Positions 10,770 to 18,574 of a stretch of 64,000 bases of DNA are shown here, in pieces. Within the stretch, counting starts at the first letter, position 1. Every line of letters starts with the position of its first letter. This DNA is from Burkholderiales bacterium UBA1834 (GTDB lineage Bacteria > Pseudomonadota > Gammaproteobacteria > Burkholderiales > Burkholderiaceae_C). A program made the position numbers and the translations under genes. Under the pieces are notes generated by a model. The model made no database searches. It was not told where the DNA came from and worked only from the letters and a program-made list of their open reading frames with translations. The stretch covers positions 45,287-109,286 of the forward strand of contig DDJC01000062.1 in assembly GCA_002339015.1 (NCBI GenBank), in the 5' to 3' direction.

Positions 10770-11198
10770 ATGCACATTTCCGTGCGTAAAGACCCCGGCG
10801 CGCTGATGCGCCACATCATCCAAGTGCGCGACCACCTCGTCCCCACCGACATGGACGTGGCGGCCGGTGGTGAGGGCAGCGGTCCCGATCCCCATGACCT
10901 GTACGATTCGTCTCTGGGCGCCTGCAAGGCGTTGACGGTGCTCTGGTACGCCCGCCGCAAGAACCTGCCGCTGCAGGACATTGAGGTGACGGTGTCGCGC
11001 GATGCCAGCCAGGAGCGCCAGGGCATCTACCGCCTGAACACCACGCTGCGCCTGGGCGGCGAGTTGAGCGATGCGCAGCGTCAGGAGCTGCTCAACGTGG
11101 CCGCCAAGTGCCCCGTGCACAAGCTGATGACCTCGGTGACCACCGAGATCAGCACCGCCTTGGGTGATGAGCCTCCCGGCACCGAGGTGGCGCCATGA
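10770..11198 (+). CDS. OsmC/Ohr-family peroxiredoxin-like protein
   Basis: 142 residues; start preceded by GAGAGG with 6-base spacing. The OsmC fold is indicated by the two conserved redox Cys, one in DSSLGACKALTV and one in NVAAKCPVHKLM. This family reduces organic hydroperoxides in the cytoplasm using lipoyl or low-molecular-weight thiols. It overlaps the pirin gene by four bases, forming an oxidative-stress pair, and the palindrome just upstream suggests inducible control. Substrate preference (OsmC versus Ohr) is not decidable from this reading. Confidence 0.88.
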   Translation: MHISVRKDPGALMRHIIQVRDHLVPTDMDVAAGGEGSGPDPHDLYDSSLGACKALTVLWYARRKNLPLQDIEVTVSRDASQERQGIYRLNTTLRLGGELSDAQRQELLNVAAKCPVHKLMTSVTTEISTALGDEPPGTEVAP

Positions 11199-12088
11199 GC
11201 AAAGGCGGCGACACCCTGCTGCTGACCGGGCATGAGTCGGACCTGGGCGGCGGCTTCATCGTGCACCGCCTGCTGCCTTCGGCCAAGCGCCAGCGTGTCG
11301 GCCCCTTCATCTTCTTCGACCACTTCGGCCCGGTGACGCACCCGCCCGAGGCCAACACCGACGTGCGCCCGCACCCACACATCGGCCTGGCCACCGTGAC
11401 CTACCTGTTCGAGGGCGCGATGATGCACCGAGACAGCCTGGGCTCGGTGCAGCGCATCGAGCCCGGCGCCATCAACTGGATGAGCGCCGGCCGAGGCATC
11501 GTCCACTCGGAGCGCACGCCCGATGACCTTCGCACCGTGCCGCGCGCATCGCACGGCCTGCAGCTGTGGGTGGCCTTGCCGATCGAGCAGGAAGAGACCG
11601 AACCGAGCTTTGCGCACACCGGTGCCGAGCAGATCCCCGAGGTGCCGCTGGATGGTGCGCAGGTGCGCGTGCTGATCGGCAGTGCCTGGGGCGCGACCTC
11701 ACCCGTCAAGCCTGCCTCCGAAACGCTCTACCTGGACATCCGCCTGGCGCCTGGCCGCACGCTGGACCTGCCTGCGCTGGCCACCGACATGGCCGTCTAC
11801 GGTGTTGATCGCCCGCTCACCCTCAACGGCGAACCACTGCCGTCGCACACCATGGCCGTGGTCGACGGGGCCGCTCAGATCCGCAACGACACCGAGGGCG
11901 AACTGCGCTTCGTGGTGATCGGCGGCGAACCGCTGGACGGCGATCGCTTCATCTGGTGGAACTTTGTGTCCAGCCGCAAGGAACGCGTGGCCCAGGCCGC
12001 GCAGGACTGGGAGGCGAAGCGTTTCGCCGACGTGCCCGGCGAGCATGAGCGCATCGACCTGCCGGTGCGTCGTCCGCACTGGTTTTGA
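11195..12088 (+). CDS. Pirin-family protein
   Basis: 297 residues. Bicupin pirin signature: FFDHFGPV, RPHPHIGLATVTYLFEG and GRGIVHSER, supplying the metal-binding His/His/His/Glu set in the N-terminal cupin; the C-terminal cupin is typical (RFVVIGGEPLDGDRFIWWNFV). Bacterial pirins are iron proteins with quercetinase or redox-sensing activity. Co-translated with OsmC (ATGA overlap), so it is probably part of the same peroxide or electrophile response. Converges on the TetR gene across a hairpin at 12123-12147. Confidence 0.9.
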   Translation: MSKGGDTLLLTGHESDLGGGFIVHRLLPSAKRQRVGPFIFFDHFGPVTHPPEANTDVRPHPHIGLATVTYLFEGAMMHRDSLGSVQRIEPGAINWMSAGRGIVHSERTPDDLRTVPRASHGLQLWVALPIEQEETEPSFAHTGAEQIPEVPLDGAQVRVLIGSAWGATSPVKPASETLYLDIRLAPGRTLDLPALATDMAVYGVDRPLTLNGEPLPSHTMAVVDGAAQIRNDTEGELRFVVIGGEPLDGDRFIWWNFVSSRKERVAQAAQDWEAKRFADVPGEHERIDLPVRRPHWF

Positions 12089-12122
12089 AGAGCCTCCAAC
12101 CGACGTTGACGATGGCGCCCGG

Positions 12123-12147
12123 GCCGCCTCATCCCACGTGAGGCGGC
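12123..12147. terminator. Hairpin between convergent genes
   Basis: Perfect 9-bp stem (GCCGCCTCA / TGAGGCGGC) with a 7-base loop, between the pirin stop and the TetR stop. No T-run on either side, so it may be a bidirectional processing or pause hairpin rather than a strong intrinsic terminator. Confidence 0.45.
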
Positions 12148-12176
12148 AGGGCCGGGCCCACTTGGGTCTCTGTGCG

Positions 12177-12869
12177 TCAGGCCGCGGGCGGTGGCGTGTC
12201 AGCGGCCAGCGTCTGCGTGCCGACCACGATCATGCGCACCATCACTTCCAGTTGCGCGGTGAACTCAGCGTCCTTTTCAGGCGGCAGGTCCATGGCCGTG
12301 GCGCCCATCGCGAACACCAGACGCGTGATCGCCTTGGCCGTGAGACCTGGCTCGACCAGGCCGGTGCCATTGGCCTGGGCCAGGCGGATCAGGTCCACGC
12401 GCAGTTCGTCTTCGAAGAAGGTCAGTTCGCGCTCGACCGCTGCCTTGAAGGCCGGCGAGCCCACGGCGCCTTCGCGCAGCAGGATGTGCAGCAGCTTGTC
12501 GTCGGCGCGCAGCTGCTCCATGAAGGCCTCCACCGAACTGCGCACCACGCTGCGGTTGGCCGTGGCGCGGTGGCGCGCCTCGCCGATGATGCGCCGCAGC
12601 GAGCGCCCGGCCAGGTCGATCAGGGCGACGGCCAGCTCGTCCATGTCGCGGAACTGCCGGTAGAAGCTGTTGGGGGCGATGCCCGCTTCGCGGGCCACCT
12701 CGCGCAGGCTCAGGGTGGACACGCTGCGGTGTGGTCCGACCAGCTTGAGCGCAGCCTGGATGATGTCGTCACGCGAGATCACGGCCTTGCGGCCCGGCGT
12801 GCCATGGCCGCTGACAGCAATGGGCGTGGGGTCGAGCGGGATGCCGGGGGCAGTGATCGTGGTGGTCAT
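12177..12869 (-). CDS. TetR-family repressor, DesT/FabR-like
   Basis: 230 residues. The N-terminal TetR helix-turn-helix (SRDDIIQAALKLV ... LSLREVAREAGIAPNSFYRQFRDMDELAVALID) is followed by a FabR-type ligand domain. It is divergent from a ferredoxin reductase and acyl desaturase pair, the same arrangement as DesT with desCB in Pseudomonas, where the repressor senses saturated versus unsaturated acyl-CoA. An imperfect palindrome at 12969-12992, over the -35 of the reductase promoter, is the likely operator. Inference: controls membrane fatty-acid unsaturation. Confidence 0.85.
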   Translation of the reverse strand: MTTTITAPGIPLDPTPIAVSGHGTPGRKAVISRDDIIQAALKLVGPHRSVSTLSLREVAREAGIAPNSFYRQFRDMDELAVALIDLAGRSLRRIIGEARHRATANRSVVRSSVEAFMEQLRADDKLLHILLREGAVGSPAFKAAVERELTFFEDELRVDLIRLAQANGTGLVEPGLTAKAITRLVFAMGATAMDLPPEKDAEFTAQLEVMVRMIVVGTQTLAADTPPPAA

Positions 12870-12968
12870 GTCAGGGACGGCTTCACCGAGGGCGCTGGTG
12901 AGACTGCGCCAAGGGGGCGCGAGCCGCGCGACGCAGTTGAAATGTCCATCATAGCCAAATCAATTAAT

Positions 12969-12992
12969 GCACAAGTGTATAGACATTTGTGC
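12969..12992. promoter_or_regulatory. Likely DesT-like operator
   Basis: Inverted repeat with outer arms GCACAA and TTGTGC and inner TGT/ACA matches; 20 of 24 positions are symmetric. It covers the -35 element at 12980-12985. Its position between the TetR gene and its presumed target supports an operator. Confidence 0.6.
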
Positions 12993-13007
12993 TGTGGCCG
13001 TTATACT
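12980..13007 (+). promoter_or_regulatory. Promoter of the reductase-desaturase operon
   Basis: -35 TAGACA (12980-12985), 16-base spacer, -10 TATACT (13002-13007). Transcription would begin at about 13014, essentially at the ATG (13015), implying a leaderless or nearly leaderless message; no Shine-Dalgarno is visible. Confidence 0.55.
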
Positions 13008-13014
13008 GCGCTCC

Positions 13015-14139
13015 ATGACCACCGCTACCCTTGCCGCATCGCGGCGCCCTGGTCTGTGGCGCCGGCTGCTTCAACCCCTGGTGAGCCCCGAAGTGTTCGA
13101 CTTCTGGGCTGGCCTGGTGCGCCCGGGCTGGTCCTGGGACCGCCCCCTGGGCCGCATCGTGGCCCGGCAGGAGGCCGCGCATGAGGCCGTCACCCTGCTG
13201 ATCCAGCCCAACCGCCACTGGCAGGGTTTCGCCCCTGGCCAGCACCTGAACGTGGGCGTGCAGGTGGATGGGCGCTGGGTGCAGCGCAGCTACAGCCTGA
13301 GCGGCATTCCCCGGCGTGATGGCCGCATCGCCATCACCGTGCGGCGTGTCGCGGGGGGTGTGGTCAGTGAACACCTCACACGCCACGCCCGGGTGGGCGA
13401 CATCCTGAGCCTGGGCCCCGCTTTCGGCGAGATGACCTGGCCGGCGCAGACAGCCGCCGGACAAGTCGGGCAGGCGTCCTGGCTGTTCCTGGCCGCCGGC
13501 AGCGGCATCACGCCCCTGATGAGCCTGGTGCGCGCCTGGTCCCAGGCCGACATGCCCATGGGCCTGACCCTGGTCTACTGGGCCCGCACCCGCGCGGAGC
13601 TCTGCTTCGCCGACGAACTGCGCGACCTGGCCATGCGCCACGGCCGCTTCAAGGTGCACTTCGTGCTTACCCGCGAGCCGCAACGGCGCGACGGTGAGCT
13701 GCAAGGCCGCCTGTCGGAGGCGCGCCTGGCCTCGCTGGTGCCTGATCTGGCCGAACGCCAGGTCTACGCCTGCGGGCCTGCCGGCTTCGTCGACACCGCA
13801 CGCCGCGTGGCCGGCAGCGCCCGCGCCTTCCGGGCCGAGGCCTTCACGCCGCCTGCGCTCACCGCGGCAGACCCGCTCACGGGCACGGTGGTCGTGCACC
13901 TGGCCTTGTCACAACGCACGTTGGAGATCCCGGCCGATCAATCCCTGCTGACCGCACTGGAAGCCCAGGGCCTGCGCCCGGCCTCCGGTTGCCGCATGGG
14001 TGTGTGTCGCACCTGCGTGTGCCCCAAGCCCGAAGGCAGCACCCAGGACATGACCACCGGCGAGCTCCACCACGGCCACGACAGCGCCCTGCGCCTGTGC
14101 GTCAGCCGCCCCACCTCCAACCTCACGCTGAACCTCTGA
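13015..14139 (+). CDS. Ferredoxin-NAD(P)H reductase partner of acyl desaturase (DesC-like)
   Basis: 374 residues. Layout: short N-terminal segment (SPEVFDFW), FAD domain with RSYSLSG, NAD(P) domain with FLAAGSGITPLMSL and YACGPAGF, and a C-terminal plant-type [2Fe-2S] domain with CRMGVCRTC and a distal LRLCVS Cys. This is the electron donor architecture used by DesB/DesA3-type desaturases, and the desaturase gene follows 12 bases downstream. Controlled by the divergent TetR gene through the operator at 12969-12992. An upstream in-frame ATG at 12967 would place the operator inside the coding sequence and is unlikely. Confidence 0.9.
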   Translation: MTTATLAASRRPGLWRRLLQPLVSPEVFDFWAGLVRPGWSWDRPLGRIVARQEAAHEAVTLLIQPNRHWQGFAPGQHLNVGVQVDGRWVQRSYSLSGIPRRDGRIAITVRRVAGGVVSEHLTRHARVGDILSLGPAFGEMTWPAQTAAGQVGQASWLFLAAGSGITPLMSLVRAWSQADMPMGLTLVYWARTRAELCFADELRDLAMRHGRFKVHFVLTREPQRRDGELQGRLSEARLASLVPDLAERQVYACGPAGFVDTARRVAGSARAFRAEAFTPPALTAADPLTGTVVVHLALSQRTLEIPADQSLLTALEAQGLRPASGCRMGVCRTCVCPKPEGSTQDMTTGELHHGHDSALRLCVSRPTSNLTLNL

Positions 14140-14151
14140 CCGTTTTCGATC

Positions 14152-15309
14152 ATGACCACCGCCACGCTCAGCCAGACTCTCAGCCGCGCCCTCTCGCCCG
14201 CCGAATTGCAAGCCTTCGGCGACGAGATCGACGCCCTGCGCGCCCGCACCGTCGCCAAGATCGGCGATGAAGACGCGCGCTACATCCGCCGCGTCGTCAA
14301 GGGCGTGCGCTACCTGGAAGTGGCCGGCCGCGCGCTGCTGTTCGCCGGCATGTTCCCGCCGGCTTGGATCCTCGGCACGGTGCTCTTGTCACTGGCCAAG
14401 ATCCTGGAGAACATGGAGCTGGCCCACAACGTGATGCACGGCCAGTACGACTGGATGAACGATCCCACGCTCAATGGCAAGACCTACGAGTGGGACATCG
14501 TCGGCACCAGTGACAACTGGCGCAAGACGCACAACTTCAGCCACCACACCTACACCAATGTGCGCGGCATGGACGATGACATCGGTTATGGCCTGCTGCG
14601 GATCTTCCCGGAGCAGCGCTGGCGGCCCTTCTTTCTGGCCCAGCCCTTCATCGCCGTGATCTTCGCGCTGCTGTTCGAGTGGGGCGTGGCCATTCAGGAT
14701 CTGCGCCTGGGCCGCTGGTTCGCCGGCAAGATGAAGCCGGGCGAAATGGCACGTGCCTTCAAGCCCGTGGGCAAGAAGATGCGGCGCCAGGTCATCAAGG
14801 ACTACGTGATCTTCCCGCTGCTGGCCGGGCCTTTCTTCCTGCCGGTGCTGCTGGGCAACCTCGTGGCCAACCTGGTGCGCAATGTGTGGACCTTCTCGAT
14901 CATCTTTTGTGGCCATTTCACCGCCGATGCCGAGACCTTCCCCAAGAGCGTGCTCAAGAACGAATCGCGTGCCCACTGGTACCTGCGCCAGGTGCGCGGT
15001 TCGTCCAACCTGGCCGGTGGCCGTCTGCTCAACCTGATGTCGGGCAACCTGAGTCACCAGATCGAGCATCACCTGTTCCCGGATTTGCCAGCCAACCGCT
15101 ATGTGGAGATGGCTCCCGAGGTGAAGGCGATCTGCGCCCGTTACGGCGTGCACTACAACACCGGCTCGTTCTGGAAGCAGTACGGCCAAGTGCTGTGGCG
15201 CATCCTGCGCCATGCCTTCCCGAGCAGGCCCGCGCCCGAGGCGCCGCTGGTGCGCCTGCCCGAGGCGGACGACGAAGCGCAGGCGCTCGCCATGTCGCGT
15301 CAGGGGTGA
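14152..15309 (+). CDS. Membrane acyl (CoA/lipid) desaturase, COG3239 type (DesB-like)
   Basis: 385 residues with the three di-iron histidine boxes: HNVMH, HNFSHH and QIEHH, plus several hydrophobic segments (LLFAGMFPPAWILGTVLL, FFLAQPFIAVIFALLFEW, VIFPLLAGPFFLPVLLGNLV). The family introduces a double bond into fatty acyl chains using electrons from the adjacent reductase. The third box begins with Gln, as is usual in this family. A second, diverged copy lies at 52806-53987 with the reductase in the reverse gene order. Confidence 0.92.
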   Translation: MTTATLSQTLSRALSPAELQAFGDEIDALRARTVAKIGDEDARYIRRVVKGVRYLEVAGRALLFAGMFPPAWILGTVLLSLAKILENMELAHNVMHGQYDWMNDPTLNGKTYEWDIVGTSDNWRKTHNFSHHTYTNVRGMDDDIGYGLLRIFPEQRWRPFFLAQPFIAVIFALLFEWGVAIQDLRLGRWFAGKMKPGEMARAFKPVGKKMRRQVIKDYVIFPLLAGPFFLPVLLGNLVANLVRNVWTFSIIFCGHFTADAETFPKSVLKNESRAHWYLRQVRGSSNLAGGRLLNLMSGNLSHQIEHHLFPDLPANRYVEMAPEVKAICARYGVHYNTGSFWKQYGQVLWRILRHAFPSRPAPEAPLVRLPEADDEAQALAMSRQG

Positions 15310-15380
15310 TGCCTGCCCGCTGGCGCCTGCCGGCGGCAGCGGCGCACAATGGGTGTCCCTCTGCCTGAAGGAGAGACACC

Positions 15381-15650
15381 ATGGACATCAAGCTTCAACG
15401 CCTGGAAAGCATCCCGGTCCAGGACGATGCGGGCCATGCCTACACCGTTCATGCATTCGAGCGCCTGGCGCACGTGCCCCTGCTGCTGGACAGCCGCACC
15501 CAGTGGGAGCCCACCGGCGAGATTGAATACCGCCTGGCCAGTGGCGAGCATCTCAATGTGAATGCCGATGGCGACTGGTTGTTGCCCGGTAGCGAGCTGC
15601 GCCTGCACCGACATGCCGGTATCGCACGCCCGAGCGCCCGCGCCACCTGA
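15381..15650 (+). CDS. Small conserved-looking protein of unknown function
   Basis: 89 residues. A strong AAGGAG site lies 7-8 bases before the ATG and the codon use matches the neighbours, so the gene looks real. No signal peptide or membrane segment; one small beta-rich domain (IEYRLASGEHLNVNADGDWLLPGSELRLHRH) is visible. It lies alone behind the desaturase gene; function unknown. Confidence 0.6.
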   Translation: MDIKLQRLESIPVQDDAGHAYTVHAFERLAHVPLLLDSRTQWEPTGEIEYRLASGEHLNVNADGDWLLPGSELRLHRHAGIARPSARAT

Positions 15651-15672
15651 CGCACACGGTGTCGTCTGAGGC

Positions 15673-15687
15673 GGCCGTGCAACGGCC
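15673..15687 (+). terminator. Short hairpin after the 89-aa gene
   Basis: 6-bp perfect stem (GGCCGT/ACGGCC) with a 3-base loop followed by TTCC; a weak terminator candidate. Confidence 0.3.
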
Positions 15688-15805
15688 TTCCAGATTAGGG
15701 GGTTCAGTTTGTGCCCCTGGATGGTGCTGATCGTGCGAGGATCGTGGGTGCTGCCCTCGTCCCACTCCGGGGCGAGTGACATGACCACTCCCGCTGAGGA
15801 TTGCC

Positions 15806-17515
15806 GTGCCCTCCACCCTGCATTCGCTGTCGTCGGCCTGCCGCGCCCTGTGTTGTCCGCAAGGACTGGTCGTCGCTGTGGCCTTGAGCATGGCCGCCGC
15901 CTGCCCGGCCGCGATGGCTCAGCTTGCCACCGCTGCCAGCGCGCCCGCCCCTCAGCCAGGTGTGGATGCGGCGCCCGCCTTGCCCCGTGAGTTGGGCAAG
16001 CCCGAGGACGACTTGGTGCTGGACGTCAGCGCCTACCAGATCGATGGCCTGCCCCAGGCCGATCGCGAGGCGCTGGCTGCCATCACCGCGCCTTATACCG
16101 GCAAGGCGCGCCACTACGAGGACCTCGTCAACGCGGCCGCCGCGATCACCCGCTACATGCAGCGAGACCTGGGTTATTACGTGGGCTTTGCCTACCTGCC
16201 GGAACAGTCGCCGCACGATGGCGTGGTGCGCCTGCAGGCCCTCGAGGGCCGGCTCGAACGCGTTGATCTGCGCTGGCCTGACGAGCCCATCGCCGTGCAC
16301 CGCGAGGTGGTTGAGCGCTACCTGTCGGTGCTGCGGCCAGGCAGCATCCTGCAGGTCGACGAGGTCGAGCGCGTGGCGTTGCTCGTCAATGATCTTCAGG
16401 GCCTGAGCGCACGCTTCGAGATCGAGGCAGGGCAGGCCCCGGGTACGGCCGTGCTGGTAGTGACGCCCCAAGCCCAGCGGCGTGTGCGGGGCCGCGTGGA
16501 CCTTGATACGCTGGGATCTCGCTACACCGGCCTGGTGCGCCTGGGCGGCCTGCTCACCGTGGCCAGCCCGCTGGGGCAGGGCGATGCCCTGTCTGTCAAT
16601 GCGCTGGCCTCACACAGCGGTGGGCTCACCCAGGCGGGGGTCACCTACGTCACGCCGGTCGGGGCGCAGGGCCTCAAGCTGGGCGCCGGCCTGTCGCAGA
16701 TCCATTACCAGATCGACAAGGACGATTTCCCCACCGACCTTGACGGCCGGGCCACCGCCGCCAGCCTCTACGCGCTGTACCCCTTCGTGCGTTCACGCAA
16801 CGTCAACCTCTTCGGCCTGGGCAGCTTCGAGCACAAGCGCTTCACCGATGACCAGGGCGGCGTGAGCTACAGCCGCAAGCGCAGCGACGACTGGCAGATC
16901 GGCGTGATCGGCGATGCGCGCGACAGCCTGGGCGGCGGCGCCATCAACACCTTCGAGGCGCATTGGCTGCATGGTCGCATCCGCTTCGACACGGGCAGTC
17001 TGCCGGACGGCTACAAGCGCAGCTACGACAAGCTCTCCCTGGGCTACTCGCGCCTGCAGAACGTGGTGAGCAACCGCCTGCAGTTCTACGCGCGCTACAA
17101 GGGGCAGATCTCGGCCACCAACCTGGACATCTCCGAGCGTTTCGCGGTCGGCGGCCCGCTGGGCGTTCGGGCGTATGCGCCCGGTGTGGCCAGCGCGGAC
17201 ACCGGCCACGTGCTGACGGCCGAACTGCGCTTCTTGCCGCCCGACACCTGGTTCGGCCGCTTCTCGCGCGAACTGGTGTTCAGCACCTTCTATGACTGGG
17301 GACAGGCCAAGTTCTCGCACGATCCCGATTTGCGCCCGGCCGGGCTGGACAACACCGCCACCCTCAGTGCCTATGGCCTGGGGATGGTCTGGGAGCGCCC
17401 GGGCGACATCAGCCTGCGCATGCACCTGGCCTGGCGTGGCACGGGCGATCAACTGGCCGATGGCCGCGAGCGCCAGCAGCCGCGTGCCAACGCGGTGTTG
17501 AGCAAGAGTTTCTGA
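15806..17515 (+). CDS. TpsB-type outer-membrane transporter (ShlB/FhaC/HecB family)
   Basis: 569 residues from GTG 15806, with GAGGA 5 bases upstream. Signal peptide ends at AMAQ. POTRA-like region (about residues 60-215: YQIDGLPQADREAL ... RVDLRWPDEPIAV) precedes a 16-strand-type barrel; the conserved L6 loop is present as GPLGVRAYAPG and the chain ends in a terminal Phe (NAVLSKSF). This family exports a large TpsA adhesin or haemolysin across the outer membrane, but no TpsA gene is in the window. The small secreted gene just downstream may be an accessory. Confidence 0.88.
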   Translation: MPSTLHSLSSACRALCCPQGLVVAVALSMAAACPAAMAQLATAASAPAPQPGVDAAPALPRELGKPEDDLVLDVSAYQIDGLPQADREALAAITAPYTGKARHYEDLVNAAAAITRYMQRDLGYYVGFAYLPEQSPHDGVVRLQALEGRLERVDLRWPDEPIAVHREVVERYLSVLRPGSILQVDEVERVALLVNDLQGLSARFEIEAGQAPGTAVLVVTPQAQRRVRGRVDLDTLGSRYTGLVRLGGLLTVASPLGQGDALSVNALASHSGGLTQAGVTYVTPVGAQGLKLGAGLSQIHYQIDKDDFPTDLDGRATAASLYALYPFVRSRNVNLFGLGSFEHKRFTDDQGGVSYSRKRSDDWQIGVIGDARDSLGGGAINTFEAHWLHGRIRFDTGSLPDGYKRSYDKLSLGYSRLQNVVSNRLQFYARYKGQISATNLDISERFAVGGPLGVRAYAPGVASADTGHVLTAELRFLPPDTWFGRFSRELVFSTFYDWGQAKFSHDPDLRPAGLDNTATLSAYGLGMVWERPGDISLRMHLAWRGTGDQLADGRERQQPRANAVLSKSF

Positions 17516-17553
17516 GCCTGAGGCAGGGCTTGTCATCAGTTCCGGAGACGACC

Positions 17554-18090
17554 ATGAACCTACATTCCCTCTCGTGCGCGGCTGTGGCCACCCGCCTGCT
17601 GGCCATCGCCCTGGCCTGCCTGTTGCCCGCGGCTGTTCAGGCGCAAGCCAGTTCACCGACCAACCCGCCCATCGAGCTTCCTCCCACCGAAGAGCGGCCT
17701 GCAGCGCCTGGTGCCCAATACACGCCGGCCGCCGAGGCGGCCAGGGCGGCTGCGGGCTCGTCCCTGAACTCGCCGGCCAATGCCGCAGGGCCGACGACGC
17801 GCGGCAGCGCCAATCTGGGGCCACGGCCGGCCGTGGTGACGGTGGGGGGGCGGGCCGCGGGTGATGGCACGCGCGTGCTCAAGGCCCCGGCGGCCTGCAC
17901 CCCCAAGACCAACAGCCTGGATTGCGTGGCGGAAACCGGTCAGGCCGGGCAGGGCGCCAACGTGTCCTCGCGTGTTCGCAACAGCGTGATCGGCGAAGTG
18001 GGGGCCGGTCGGGCTGCCACTGAAGGCGCTGGTGCTGCCAAGCGAGAGGGGCCTTGCACGCCTCAGGCGGGCAAGCTCACTTGCGATTGA
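17554..18090 (+). CDS. Small secreted protein with two Cys-bracketed repeats
   Basis: 178 residues; GGAGA lies 6 bases before the ATG. Signal peptide ends near AVQA. The mature part is low in complexity (Ala/Gly/Pro/Thr) and closes with two related Cys pairs, CTPKTNSLDC (mid C-terminal) and CTPQAGKLTC (terminus), each able to form a loop. It lies 38 bases after the TpsB gene and is probably co-expressed. Family not recognised; could be a periplasmic partner or stabiliser of the exported adhesin. Confidence 0.65.
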   Translation: MNLHSLSCAAVATRLLAIALACLLPAAVQAQASSPTNPPIELPPTEERPAAPGAQYTPAAEAARAAAGSSLNSPANAAGPTTRGSANLGPRPAVVTVGGRAAGDGTRVLKAPAACTPKTNSLDCVAETGQAGQGANVSSRVRNSVIGEVGAGRAATEGAGAAKREGPCTPQAGKLTCD

Positions 18091-18574
18091 CGGGGGGAGG
18101 GCTTGGCTGAGCACGCCCGAAGAGCGCGTGCAAAGCGCCCCAACGGAAAACGGCCATCCCGGGTGGAATGGCCGTCGTCTCTTGAAATAACCCTCCCTGG
18201 GATATCCCGGAAGCTTGCAGCAAGCTTCCGGGTCCAGTCCTCTGCAGTATTTTTTTGGTTGTTCCCGAAGGAACTGATGACAGCGCTTGCTTTAGGACGA
18301 CGACGGATGTCACAGATTTGCCACTTCTGCAGCCTTGCCAGCATCCCGGTGTCCGGGATCTCTTGCTAGACTTACAGACGTTTACGTTTCTGTGCGTCGG
18401 CGCCTGCTTTTTTTAGAATGAAGCCATTGTCTGGCACGGGGCTTGACACAGTCTTTAAGGGGGCCTGAAAGTTCCTTAAATTGCCTGAAACATCAAGGGT
18501 GCACACCGATTCGGCGATGATGCGCCCATGCGACCAGGGGGTCTGTGTCGTCGATGAGATGAGAAGAGGGTTCT
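18091..18574. other. 484-base intergenic region with hairpins and a T-run
   Basis: No convincing gene: an 88-codon frame at 18103-18369 has no ribosome site and an ordinary-looking shadow composition. The stretch holds three inverted repeats: 18150-18175 (ACGGCCAT/ATGGCCGT, 10-base loop), 18206-18232 (12-bp perfect stem, 3-base loop) with a T7 run about 17 bases later, and 18343-18359 (ATCCCGG/CCGGGAT, 3-base loop). A TTGACA at 18443-18448 has no good -10 at the right spacing, so the promoter of the next gene is not settled. Confidence 0.6.
18206..18232 (+). terminator. Strong hairpin downstream of the TpsB operon
   Basis: CCCGGAAGCTTG and CAAGCTTCCGGG arms around a CAG loop; a T7 tract follows only after 17 bases, so this is an unconventional terminator or an RNA-processing/regulatory structure. 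Confidence 0.4.

Noticed and set aside
18103..18369. 88-codon frame in the long intergenic gap
   Set aside because: No ribosome site and no family resemblance, and it runs through two strong hairpins.
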